NCBI GenBank assembly: GCA_003988855.1
Contig: QYAI01000335.1
Location: forward strand, 1 to 19,136
DNA length: 19,136 nucleotides
Source: Arachnopeziza araneosa
Taxonomy: Eukaryota; Ascomycota; Leotiomycetes; Helotiales; Arachnopezizaceae
Direction of reading: 5' to 3'
Shown piece by piece: positions 8,370 through 16,614 of the stretch (positions within the stretch are counted from its first letter, which is position 1; the number at the start of each line of letters is the position of its first letter). The notes under the pieces were generated by a model. That model was not told the origin of the DNA, ran no database searches, and was given only the letters and a program-made list of their open reading frames with translations. The translations under genes were made by a program, and so were the position numbers.

Positions 8370-8800
8370 TTTTTCACAGGAGGGTCGACGGAAGGTCGAC
8401 GAACTGCGGTCATGTAATGAACTCTCTTCACAGGAAAGTCGACGAACTGCGGTCAGACAATGAACCCTCTTCACAGGAGGTCGACGGACTGCGGTCAGGC
8501 AATAAACTCAGGAGGATATTCCAGTCGAATATCATCTGCACCAAGAATGCAGTCAGGCAATGAACTTTCTTCACAGAAAAGTCGACGGACTGCGGTCAGA
8601 TAATGAACTCTCTTTACAAGAAAGTCGACGGATTGCAGTCAGGCAATGAACAGTTGACGGAGAGTCGACGAACTGCAGTCAGGCAGTAAACTCTCTTCAC
8701 AGGAGAGACGACGGACTGCGGTAAGGCAATAAACTTTCTTTACAGGAAAGTCGACGAACTGCAGTCAGGCAATAAACTTTCTTCACAAGAGAATCGACGA
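8370..8800 (+). repeat. second 43-bp minisatellite array
   Basis: The same unit as at 7756-8096, more degenerate and interrupted at 8520-8560 by a TATTCCAGTCGAATATCATC segment from another part of the S repeat. Further single units follow at 9170-9324 up to the transposon. Confidence 0.75.
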
Positions 8801-9324
8801 AAACCTCTAAGAGAATATTTATCTAATGTTTTTATTTTTAGCACTAGCTGAATAGTAAAGAATATGATAAGCACTTTACGTCTTCTTAAAGAGCATCACT
8901 AAGTCTTGTCTGTTACCGACAATGTTATCTTTACTAAGTGCTTAGTTGACAATGTCGTCTTTACTAAGTGCTCGGTTGACATTCTCGAAGCTAGTCGGAG
9001 TTCTCGTGGCTCTCGTGGCTCTCGTGACTTTCAAAGCTCTCGAAGCTAGTCAAGGTTCTCGAGGTTCTCGAAGCTGTTCGAAGCTCGGCTATCGAATCTA
9101 GTCGAAGCTTACGAAGCTGCTCGATGCTTATTCGAGAAGTATATTTCAGGCGACTATTATCTGAACTAAGAAAGTGTCAGGCAATAAACTTTTTTTACAG
9201 AAAAGTCGACAGACTAAGACAAGCAATAAACTTTCTTCACAGGAAGATTGACGGAAAGTCGACGGACTTCGGTCAGGCAATAGACTATTTTTACAGAAGA
9301 GTCGACGAAAAGTCGACGAACTGC

Positions 9325-9330
9325 AGCTAG
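9325..9330. other. left target-site duplication AGCTAG
   Basis: AGCTAG directly precedes the left TIR and is repeated at 12636-12641 directly after the right TIR. If the TIR were taken two bases shorter, a TA duplication would also be possible, but the AGCTAG pair outside perfect 44-bp TIRs is the simpler reading. Confidence 0.8.
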
Positions 9331-9374
9331 TATGGCGCGTTCTTCTGAGCGATTTTATCAAAACCCAAAAATGC
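9331..9374 (+). repeat. left terminal inverted repeat, 44 bp
   Basis: TATGGCGCGTTCTTCTGAGC at the outer end, running to GCATTTTTG-complementary sequence at 9374. Identical to the reverse complement of 12592-12635 with no mismatch. Confidence 0.95.
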
Positions 9375-9429
9375 GAAAACGCGAAAATCGCATTTTGCAT
9401 GAAATGGGTTATATGGGCTCCCCACCAGG

Positions 9430-9471
9430 GAAGATATATTCTACTATTAAATCCTCTAATTAAGCCTTTAG
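9430..9471 (+). repeat. left inner inverted repeat, 42 bp
   Basis: Exact reverse complement of 12493-12534 (outer end GAAGATATATTCTACTATTA). Similarity continues inward about 11 bp with one indel (CTAGTGTTTTA against CTGGTGTTTTA). The 55 bp between it and the outer TIR does not match the corresponding 57 bp on the right. Confidence 0.92.
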
Positions 9472-9505
9472 CTAGTGTTTTAGTATAGTAGAATCAGGTT
9501 AATAA

Positions 9506-10880
9506 AGCTAAAGTAGCAGTCAACAGCTATCGTCTGTCGCCTTATACTGCTGCTGCTGCTGCTGCAGCAGCAGCTTGCTTTCTTATCACTATTCTCTTGT
9601 TAGTATAGATCTAGTCTATTGCTGTAATTGTCGCACGAAGCTTGCTAAGCTAACTGCTAAATATTGTCTAAAAAAGTGCTCTTAATCAGCTAATATTAAG
9701 ACGACTCTAGCTGCGACGAGTACTAAGGCTAATTACGACCGCTACGCTGACGACGAAGCAGAAGAAAATAATAATCTGCAGGTAATATCTAGAGACAGCT
9801 TTAAGCCTAGTCTTCGTGCTAAATTGCTAATTCAGACTGTCAAAAAAGCTCGTTCTAAAGCAATTAATCAAGACGCTTAGCAAAAAAAGGCCGATAAAGC
9901 TTAAAAGTCGTATGAAATTCGGCCTTAAAACAAACAATTTATCAAAAAACTTATTATCTTCTAGCTTTGCGAGCGACTTTCTATAAAGCTTTGTTAGCTC
10001 GGAATTTAGCTTGTCAAGAAGCTAGATCTTACTACTCTTTAGCTTGCGACAGCTAACTTAGTTAACACGTTTGTAAGAGACGTAGTTAACAACTTTCTAT
10101 CTTTTGCAGAGCACTAAGACTTCTAATCTAGTAATCTTAAGCTTGACGACTTAAGAAAAGCTTATATAGCTAGAGTTAATAGCAATACTTGCGCTTGAAC
10201 TGCTGCTTAGAAGAATCTGCAAACTTCAGACAATATAACATTGTTTTTGCTAACAAAAAAGCTTCTACACTTATGTGTGCTTGTCTAACGCATGCAGCAG
10301 CAGCCTAGCTAGCTTCTTAAGCCTCGTACTGCTGCTGCTGCTAGACCTAAATCTAGCTTAAAGCGCTGAAGTTGTCAAGACTCGAATAGTAGTAAGAATC
10401 AAGTAGTTAAGAAGCAGCGCAGTAGAGTTTTAAGGTCGGAGCTAGCGAAGAAGGCGGCAGTCGAATCGAAACTAAGCTCGAAGGCAAAACTTAAGCTAAA
10501 GTTAAATTTAAAGCTAGAAGAAGCTAGTTCGAAGTCGAATTTGAAGAAAGAAAGTAAGAAATCCAAGCTAGAAGAAGCAGAGAATTTAGCGAATCTAAAG
10601 CTAGAAGATAAAGTTAAAGCTTAAAGAAGTTCTAGCAAGTTAATGAAGAAGCTAGCTAAATTCGAGTAGCTGTTGCGTTTATATAGTTAAAAATAAGCTG
10701 TTTGTGCTGTTTCTATTATTCTACGTGCTAAATAAAGCTTAGTAGAGTAATTTTCTCGAAAATCAGAAAAAGCAGTTACAAAATATTAACACAACTAATT
10801 AAATATCTTAGCGACTACGCAACTTTAATTGCTTGCAGACTTAGAATCAAAAGATTAGTTAGTTAGCTTTCTAATAAACT
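9506..10880 (+). pseudogene. decayed upstream ORF of the transposon (Cys motif plus Lys-rich coiled-coil-like region)
   Basis: One frame (codons starting at 9506) reads as protein once TAG/TAA codons are taken as decayed Gln or Trp. In order it shows a Ser/Cys run from a CTG repeat (9548-9575); a cysteine cluster at 9620, 9623, 9629, 9665 and 9677 (CC-x-C-x11-C-x3-C), perhaps a zinc-binding knuckle; an acidic stretch YADDEAEENNN; and, at 10370-10621, an uninterrupted region rich in Lys, Glu, Leu and Ser that would form a charged helix. It is in a different frame from the transposase, so it is either a separate accessory ORF or an upstream exon. I cannot name it. Confidence 0.5.
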
Positions 10881-10920
10881 TTTTTTAATTTAAATTAGTT
10901 AGGTTTTAACTAACTTTTTA

Positions 10921-12483
10921 AAGTTTAAACTTCTAGCTAAAATAACAATTTCTCAAGCACTCTAGAAGTCTAAAAAAGACGAAATCTACGAGCTTTACTT
11001 TAGTCGCAAGCAGCTAATTAAAGAAGTCGTACGAGTTATAAATAGTAAAGGCTTTGCTGCAAAGCAAGCTTCTTATTATCGTTAGTTTAAAAAGTAAAAT
11101 GTAGCTTTTTTACAGAAGCAAAAACTTTTTTATAACTCTAAACTGCTTGCTTTAGTGTTAAGACTATTTTACGAGAATATAAGCTATTTAGAGATTCTCT
11201 AAGCTCTTTAAAAATCTAAAGAATATTTAAATATAACAAACTAGCAGCTGCGGAAAGTTAAGAAAGCAGAAAATCTAGTCTACCGTTACTAAGAAAAGAC
11301 GTCTGAAACTAACTACAAAAAAGCTTTTGCCTTTATAAAAGCTAACCTTAAATCTTCTTTAATAGCTTAGTAAAGTTATAGATTAGTCTAGACGCGCCTT
11401 TGAACTGTTTACAAGCTCTAAGTAGATCTAAAGACTATACAAGCTATTTTACGAGATCTTGATCTAATTGCTGTCTTAGCAAGAGCTTTCTTAAATTCGC
11501 GCTAAAGACGACGATATTTAGTAAAAAAGCTAAGTCGAATTTAGTTAATTAATAGCTATAATAAGCTGTTAGCTTATAGATTCTAGATATATAAAATAAT
11601 TAACGCTTATAGTCGAAAGATAATAAGCATGTTTGTAAGACTGTTAAATCGAACTTAAATCGCTGTCTTAAAGTTTTATATTATTACTATCAAAACTTAC
11701 GGCTTTTTAAAGGCAATTCGAGCAGATAAAAGTGCAAAGACAACCTTGCTTGCAGCAGCTTAGTTTGCATTTAGACAAGCTCAGAAGCTAGATATCTTTC
11801 TTTAGAAGACCTAGGCATATAGCACATCTACGAAAAACTAACGAATTAAACGCTAGTAGAAGACTTTTATTGACAGTCAGACTAATTAGTAGATAGCTTA
11901 CTTCGACAAGCTAAGAAGCAGTAGATTGTTCGATAGCTCGAAGTTCGATCGAATTGCGCTTTAATATATTTATATAGACACGATTCAAGCTTAAATAGCT
12001 AGCTACGTTAATATGTACAACGCTCGTTCTATTCGCAAGCAAGTCTTAAGAGAAGACTATCTACTAGCTAGCAAACCAAATCAAATGTATAAGTATCTAA
12101 AAGACGCACGAAACTATTTGACTGCTTCAGATTCAGACTTGCTAAAACTAATAGAAAGCTAGCTCTCTTAGTACGACGAGACTGCTTATTTAGAACTAGC
12201 TATAAGAGCGCTTTGCGACGCAATAATAAAGAAGTCTAGTATTATATGCGATCTATTAAATCTGCGACTTAAGCTAGACTAGCTACATACTTAAGCTTAT
12301 CGAGTTCTACGAAGAAAGCTATTTAAGGCTAAAGAAGCTAAAGTCTCTATTATTAAGCTTCAGCTACTAAAAGAAAGTATATCTACGATTAAAGCTATAG
12401 TGACAGCGCTCGAAGATAAAGAAGCTTAAATCGAGAGTAGCAGCGACAGTAGCAGCGATGATATTGATACTAGCAGCGATTAA
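10921..12483 (+). pseudogene. RIP-inactivated integrase-core (DDE) transposase
   Basis: A single frame of about 520 codons with roughly 30 in-frame stops, nearly all TAG or TAA at positions where Gln or Trp fits. It shows an N-terminal helix-turn-helix-like region (EIYELYFSRKQLIKEVVRVI, 10981-11040), a linker region ending RRRYLVK, then the catalytic core. IYKIINAYSRKI (11590-11625) matches the strand after the first acid. The first Asp position (11551-11553) is now AAT (Asn), the second Asp (11725-11727, RADKS) is intact, and the Glu (11848-11850, in TKN-RIK) is now AAA (Lys). Spacing is D-x57-D-x40-E. YNARSIRKQ (12016-12042) matches the conserved C-terminal box of fungal integrase-core proteins. 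The protein ends in a Ser/Asp tail. It would have cut and joined DNA at the TIRs; both acid losses are G-to-A, so this copy is dead. Confidence 0.75.
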
Positions 12484-12492
12484 AACACCAGA

Positions 12493-12534
12493 CTAAAGGC
12501 TTAATTAGAGGATTTAATAGTAGAATATATCTTC
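12493..12534 (-). repeat. right inner inverted repeat, 42 bp
   Basis: Pairs exactly with 9430-9471 and starts 9 bp after the transposase stop codon at 12481-12483. A second conserved inverted block is expected for subterminal transposase-binding sites. Confidence 0.92.
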
Positions 12535-12591
12535 ATTCTTAATTCTACATAAAGTGATCTATAGTAGCAGCATTGGTGGTGTAGCAAGCCT

Positions 12592-12635
12592 GCATTTTTG
12601 GGTTTTGATAAAATCGCTCAGAAGAACGCGCCATA
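12592..12635 (-). repeat. right terminal inverted repeat, 44 bp
   Basis: Exact reverse complement of 9331-9374. Perfect ends beside a heavily mutated interior suggest either a recent copy mobilised in trans or ends that offer few RIP targets. Confidence 0.95.
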
Positions 12636-12641
12636 AGCTAG
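12636..12641. other. right target-site duplication AGCTAG
   Basis: Exact match to 9325-9330; the satellite sequence resumes immediately with GCAATAAACTC. Confidence 0.8.
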
Positions 12642-13690
12642 GCAATAAACTCTTTTTACAGGAAGATCGAGAAACTGCTGTCAGGCAATAAACTCTTTAC
12701 AGAAGAATCGACGAAATGCCGTCAGGCAGTAAACTTTCTTTACAAGAAAATCGACAGAAAACTCTAAGAGAATATTTATTTAATCTTTATATTTTTAGAG
12801 TAATAGCTGAATAGTAAAGAATAGAATAAGCACTTTACGTCTTCTTAGAGAGCATTACTAAGTCTTGTCGGTTACCGACAATGTTATCTTACTAAGTGCT
12901 CAGTTAACAATGTCGTCTTCACTAAGTGCTCGGTTGACATTCTCGAAGCTGCTCGAGGCTCTCGTGGCTCTCGTAGCTCTCGAAGCTAGTCGAGGTTCTC
13001 GTGGCTCTCGAAGCTGCTCGAGGCTTATTCAATAATGATATTTCAAGCGACTATTACCTGCACCGATAATGCGGTCAGGCAATGAACTCTTCACAGGAGG
13101 ATCGACGGAAAACCCAATGTTCCTATTTTTAGAGCACCAGCTGAATAGTGGAGAATGGGATAACCCCCTTACATCTTCACTCATGATACTCGTCGCCTCA
13201 GAAGGCAATGAACTCTCTTCACAGGAGGATCGACGGAAAACCCCTAGGGAATCCTTATCCAATGTTCATATCTTTAGACCACCAGCTGAATAGCGGAGAA
13301 TGGGATAACCACCCTTACATCTTCACTTATGATACTCGTCGCCTTAGAAAGCAATGAACTCTCTACAAGAGAATCGACGGAAAACTCGAGAGATTCTTCA
13401 TATAAGATTCTATCTGCACTAAGACTGCAGTCAGACAATGAACTCTCTAGGATCGACGGATCCCCTGAGAATCCTCATCCAATGTTCATATCTTTAGACC
13501 ACCAGCTGAATAGCGGAGATTGGTATAAACACCATTACTTCTTTATGATACTCATCGCTCAGGTACGGTGCTTATTGTCAAATATGGTATTCGACAATCT
13601 GAATACAGAAAGATACTACCGCACCTGGTGACAGCTACCTCAGCTGGTGACAGACAGATACCGGCTAGTGACGAGGGCTAGTGCCATAGC
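12642..13690 (+). repeat. S satellite, block right of the transposon
   Basis: The array continues with the same parts: TCGACGGAAAACC, CACCAGCTGAATAG(T/C)GGAGAATGGGATAA at 13131, 13276 and 13497, GTCGGTTACCGACAATG at 12866, and CTCGAAGCTnnTCG at 12945-13025. Three short units (144 and 220 bp apart) at 13080-13530 show less C-to-T decay than the main block. 13570-13690 carries the CAGAAAGATACTACC / CTGGTGACAG sub-repeat. Short ORFs here repeat the peptide RSGNELSS and are not supported as genes. Confidence 0.7.
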
Positions 13691-13743
13691 TGAACGGTCC
13701 GGACTTATATGAGATTGCGAGAATAGCCTGAGATATCTCGCAG
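13691..13743. other. junction between S satellite and 117-bp repeat
   Basis: Short unique sequence containing two ATATGAGATTGCGAG/AGATATCTCGC-like motifs; nothing else seen. Confidence 0.25.
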
Positions 13744-14094
13744 TCAATATCTAAGTCCTCAATTGACATTCTCTACAACATCATTGTTGCTTATCACACA
13801 TTTCAATATCCATTGCGCATTGCATCTACTATTCTTTGTATTCTTGATTCAAGACTATCGACAATGTCAAAGTCCTCAATTAACATTCTCCACAACATCA
13901 TTGTTGACCATCACACATTTCAATGTCCATTGCGCATTGCATCTACTATTCTTTGTATTCCTGATTCAAGACTATCGACAATGTCAAAGTCCTCAATTGA
14001 CATTCTCCAGAACATCATTGTTGACCATCACACATTTCAATATCCATTGCGCATTGCATCTACTCTTCTTTGTATTATTTGATTCAAGAGCTTT
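13744..14094 (+). repeat. 117-bp tandem repeat, 3 copies
   Basis: Copies start near 13744, 13861 and 13978, each running CAATGTCAAAGTCCTCAATTG ... TTGTATTCTTGATTCAAGACTATCGA with only a few differences. A fourth, partial copy is at 14691-14770. Because 117 is a multiple of three, two plus-strand frames stay open across the array (13763-14107 and 13813-14082). In the third and fourth copies the unit leads directly into the start of the gene remnant below, so it was probably that gene's 5' flank or leader. Confidence 0.85.
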
Positions 14095-14387
14095 CTTGCG
14101 AGGATAGCAGGCAAAAGCCAACACCGTAAGCCTGTAAGGCTTCTGCTAGTAAGCCTACTCCAAAATCTGCACCTGAAACCGCTGCTAACTCACCTACGCC
14201 TGCTGCTAGTTCTTCGGTTGCAAGCCGCAAGATCACAATCAAGCTCACCAACAAATCTTCTTCTAAGATGCTGCTGTCTCTTACTCTAAGACTGCTGCTG
14301 TCTCTTCCTCTAAGACTGCTGCTAGCTCTTCCTCTCAGCCTGCTGCTGTCTCTTCCTCCTAGCTAGCTGTGCCTGTAGGTTCACCTT

Positions 14388-14572
14388 ATTTGAGCAAGTC
14401 TAACACCTTTACCTCTTTGAACAAGTCTAACACATTCACCTTCTTTAAGCAAGTCTAACACCTTCACCTTCTTTGAGCAAGCCTAACATCTTTACTTTTT
14501 TTGAGCAAGTCTAACACCTTCACCTTCTTTGAGCAATCCTAACACCTTTACCTCCTTGAGCAAGTCTAACAC
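14388..14572 (+). repeat. 27-bp minisatellite TTGAGCAAGTCTAACACC
   Basis: Six to seven units of about 27 bp (TTGAGCAAGTCTAACACC followed by TTTACCTCT or TTCACCTTC). It follows copy 1 of the gene remnant and replaces the region that holds the KSxTQLVEERIKS segment in copy 2. The unit start resembles GAGCAAGTCTG of that segment, so the array probably expanded from it. Confidence 0.85.
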
Positions 14573-14939
14573 TGTAGGCCTGCAAGGCTTCTGCCAGCAA
14601 GCCTGTTCCAAAATCTACACCTGAAACCACTGCTAGATCTTCACCTAAGCCTGCTGCTAGTTCTTCAACTGCGAGCCGTAACAACAACATTGTTGTTGAC
14701 CACTATCACACATTTTCAATATCTATTGCGCGTTTGCATTTACTCTTCTTTGTATTATTTGATTCAAGAGCTTCCTTGCGAGAATGGCAAGCAAACGCCA
14801 ACACCGTAAGCCTGCAAGGCTTCTGCTAACAAGCCTGCTCTAAAATCTACACTTGAAACCGCTGCTAGTTCTTCAGATGCGAGCCGCAAGATCACAATCA
14901 AGCTTACTAACAAATCTTCCTCTAAGATGCTGCTAGCTC

Positions 14940-15500
14940 TTCCTCTCAGTCTGCTGCTGGCTCTTCCTCCCAGCCTGCTGCTGTCTCTTCCTCCTAGCTA
15001 TCTGTGCCTGCAGCTTCACCTCCCAGAGCAAGTCTGTCACGCAGCTGGTTGAAGAGCGTATCAAGAGCGCAGTTTTCCGTGCAAAGCGATCATCCTAACT
15101 GGCGAAGGTGTCTAACCTTTGCTTGACCCTGCAAGCTCACTACCAAATCTTCCTCTAAGACTGCTGCTGGCTCTTCATCCCAGCCAGCTATACCTGCAGC
15201 TTCACCTCCCAGAGCAAGTCTGCCACGCAGCTGATTAAAGAGCGTATCGAGAGCGCGGTTTCCGTGCAAAGCAATCTATCATAGCTAGCGAAGGTGTCTA
15301 ACTTTTGCTTGACCCTGCAATCTCACCAACAAATCTTCCTCTAATACTGCAGCTAGCTCTTCCTCCTAGCTATACCTGCAGCTTCACCTCCCAGAGCAAG
15401 TCTGCCACGCAGCTGATTAAAGAGCGTATCAAGAGCGCGGTTTCCGTGCAAAGCGATCTATCATAGCTGGCGAAGGTGTCCAACTTTGCTTGACCCTGAT
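14940..15500 (+). repeat. 182-186 bp tandem repeat inside the gene remnant
   Basis: CAGCTTCACCTCCCAGAGCA recurs at 15011, 15197 and 15379. Each unit carries ACGCAGCTG(G/A)TTGAAGAGCGTATC, GTGCAAAGC and AAGGTGTCTAAC, then CTTGACCCTGC and a Ser-rich stretch. Neither 182 nor (between copies) the indels keep frame, which argues against a functional repeated protein. The last unit alone continues into GATCTAGATGACATACC. Confidence 0.85.
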
Positions 15501-15599
15501 CTAGATGACATACCTCAATCTGTGGTTTATTTTCATCTTTCTTATTTTAGTCAATCCCACCGCAGCTAGTGACAGATTCTACCTGGTTTGTTTCTTCTG

Positions 15600-15815
15600 T
15601 TAATTATTATTACTGTCGATTCTTTATACTATAAATTATTTCTACTGTCGATTGTTTATACTGTCGATTATCTCTACTGTTTACTGTCGATTTATTATAT
15701 TATTGATTTCTACTGTCGATTTATAATGATATTATTTTTACTGTCGATTGTTTATATTGTCAGTTATTTACATTATTATTCTATTGTCAATTTATAATAA
15801 AATTATTTTACTGTC
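15600..15815 (+). repeat. TACTGTCGATT array
   Basis: About twelve degenerate units (TTATTTCTACTGTCGATTGT), same family as at 4797, 6416, 16840 and 17890. It is preceded by CGCAGCTAGTGACAGA...TACCTGG, the S sub-repeat seen at 5380-5720, so the S-to-array junction is the same here as at 5640 and 16800. An open frame at 15588-15797 is a repeat product. Confidence 0.7.
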
Positions 15816-15999
15816 AATTTCTTATTTATTCTTTCGCTAACTCTGAGTCTTGATTCTAGCAGTTAGCAGAGTTAGTTTCCAATCAGCATCAACTTTGTCT
15901 CTTCTTGGAGAGCATCACTAGTTCCCAAGCAACATTATGTCAAGGCCAAAATTGTCTAGAGTGGACTTTGTCTCTTCTCAGAGAGTATAAGTTTGTCGG

Positions 16000-16320
16000 T
16001 TCTACCGACAATGTCGTCTTCACTAAGTGCTAGGTTGACATTCCCGAAGCTGCTCGACTATCTCTCGTCGGTCACACCGACAGAGTCGTCTTCACTAAGG
16101 GCTCGGTTGACATTCCCAAGGCTGCTCAGGCATCTCTCGTCAGTCACACCGACAGAGTCGTCTTCACTAAGAGCTCGGTTGACATTCCCGAAGCTGCTCG
16201 AGCACCACTGGGTCTTGTCGGTCACACCGACAATGTCTTCACTAAGTGCTAGGTTGACATTTCCGAAGCTGCTCGACTATCTCTCGTCGGTTACACCGGC
16301 GGAGTTGTCTTCACCAAGAA
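16000..16320 (+). repeat. 72-75 bp minisatellite with ACCGAC hairpins
   Basis: TTGACATTCCC (or TTTCC) recurs at about 16035, 16107, 16179 and 16254. Each unit contains CTCGTCGGTCACACCGACA, CTTCACTAAG(T/G)GCTCGG and GAAGCTGCTCGA. The segment 16215-16233 (TTGTCGGTCACACCGACAA) is a perfect 8-bp stem with a 3-nt loop. Confidence 0.88.
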
Positions 16321-16604
16321 CGAGGTCAGGCAATGAACTATCTTCGAGGATATTTCAGAAGACTATTACCTGCACTATGCGGTCAGACAATGAACTATCT
16401 TCTAGGATATTTCAAGAGACTATCACCTGCACCATGCGGTCAGACAATGAACTATCTTCTAGGATATTTCAGGAGACTATCACCTGCACCATGCGGTCAG
16501 GCAATGAACTATCTTTGAGGATATTTCAGGAGACTATCACCTGCACCATGCGGTCAGGCAATGAACTCTCTTCGAGGAGGACATTTCAGGTTACTATCAT
16601 CTGA
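16011..16604 (+). CDS. repeat-encoded ORF, 197 aa, probably not a real gene
   Basis: Open from ATG 16011 to TGA 16602-16604. It consists of four 24-25 residue repeats (SSVTPTESSSLRARLTFPK-type) followed by five 19-residue repeats (MRSGNELSSRIFQETITCT-type). Both underlying DNA units (72-75 bp and 57 bp) are multiples of three, which is enough to keep the frame. The MSSSLSxxLTF reading also appears in S copies at 5065 and 8195, but there the frame closes soon after. No promoter or homologue is recognised. Low confidence as a gene, listed because it is the longest intact frame in the satellite. Confidence 0.2.
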   Translation: MSSSLSARLTFPKLLDYLSSVTPTESSSLRARLTFPRLLRHLSSVTPTESSSLRARLTFPKLLEHHWVLSVTPTMSSLSARLTFPKLLDYLSSVTPAELSSPRTRSGNELSSRIFQKTITCTMRSDNELSSRIFQETITCTMRSDNELSSRIFQETITCTMRSGNELSLRIFQETITCTMRSGNELSSRRTFQVTII

Positions 16605-16614
16605 ACCAAGAATG
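16324..16614 (+). repeat. 57-bp minisatellite, about 5 copies
   Basis: GGTCAGGCAATGAACTATCT recurs at 16324, 16381, 16438, 16495 and 16552 with an exact 57-bp step, then at 16615 after 63 bp. Each unit ends GACTATCACCTGCACCATGC. It is a merger of two S-repeat parts (GGTCAGGCAATGAAC and GAGGATATTTCAGGAGACTAT) amplified as one unit. Confidence 0.92.

Larger units (their letters stand above)
6880..9324 (+). repeat. S satellite, main block
   Basis: Successive S units carry the same parts in order: CTTGGAGAGCATCACTAGG; a GTCGGTnnnACCGACAATG hairpin; CACTAAGTGCTCGGTTGACATT; a run of CTCGAAGCT/CTCGTGGTT; GAGATATTTCAGGCGACTAT; GGTCAGGCAATGAACTCTC; and GAGCACTAGCTGAATA...GATAAGCAC (7473, 8136 and 8842 here). 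Units are about 660-700 bp apart where complete. The parts vary in copy number independently, so each is a minisatellite in its own right. The transposon at 9331 interrupts this block. Confidence 0.75.
9331..12635 (+). mobile_element. complete 3,305-bp DNA transposon with TIRs, IS3EU-like, RIP-decayed
   Basis: The element is bounded by perfect 44-bp terminal inverted repeats (9331-9374 and 12592-12635; ends TATGGCGCG...CGCGCCATA) and by a 6-bp AGCTAG target duplication (9325-9330 and 12636-12641). It sits in an S-satellite unit: removing it and one TSD gives CTGCAGCTAGGCAATAAAC, nearly the repeat consensus CTGCAGTCAGGCAATAAAC. It carries an upstream lysine-rich frame and a downstream integrase-core transposase on the plus strand. 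Both are broken by many TAG/TAA codons with CpG kept, as in RIP. Six-bp TSDs, TAY-RTA ends and an rve-type DDE core fit IS3EU, as I recall its description; the superfamily name is inference. Confidence 0.9.
14095..15535 (+). pseudogene. duplicated, frameshifted Ala/Ser/Lys-rich gene remnant
   Basis: Two large copies share the same order. Copy 1 (14095-14360) and copy 2 (ATG at 14784 to about 15000) both begin M/I-A-x-K-x-QHRKP, then shift frame by one base into KASANKP-type sequence, SRKITIKLTNKSSSK and Ser/Ala runs from CTGCTG repeats. The downstream part (15011-15535) encodes KSxTQLVEERIKSA-FRAK and ends DLDDIPQSVVYFHLSYF. A lysine/serine-rich N-terminus with a folded C-terminal part suggests a nuclear or chromatin protein, but I do not recognise it. 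The repeated frameshift at the same place in both copies shows that the duplication followed the mutation, or that an intron or alternative frame is missed. Confidence 0.45.

Noticed and set aside
7756..8800. CRISPR-like array of 43-bp repeats
   Set aside because: Units abut directly with no unique spacers, and the setting is eukaryotic.
9124..9400. Short ORFs on both strands at the left end of the transposon
   Set aside because: They cross the satellite-transposon junction and read through the TIR; shadows of repeats.
9331..12635. Assignment to Tc1/mariner from TA next to the ends
   Set aside because: The TA is part of the perfect TIR; the 6-bp AGCTAG duplication lies outside, and the core spacing and YNARSIRKQ box fit an integrase-type core better.
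13029..13631. ORFs with RSGNELSS and STENP peptides
   Set aside because: They consist of S-satellite units, differ in frame between copies and lack start context or a shared end.
13763..14107. 114-aa ORF with three THFNIHCALHLLFFVFLIQDY repeats
   Set aside because: Produced by a 117-bp tandem repeat; a second frame is equally open across the same array, so openness carries no coding signal.
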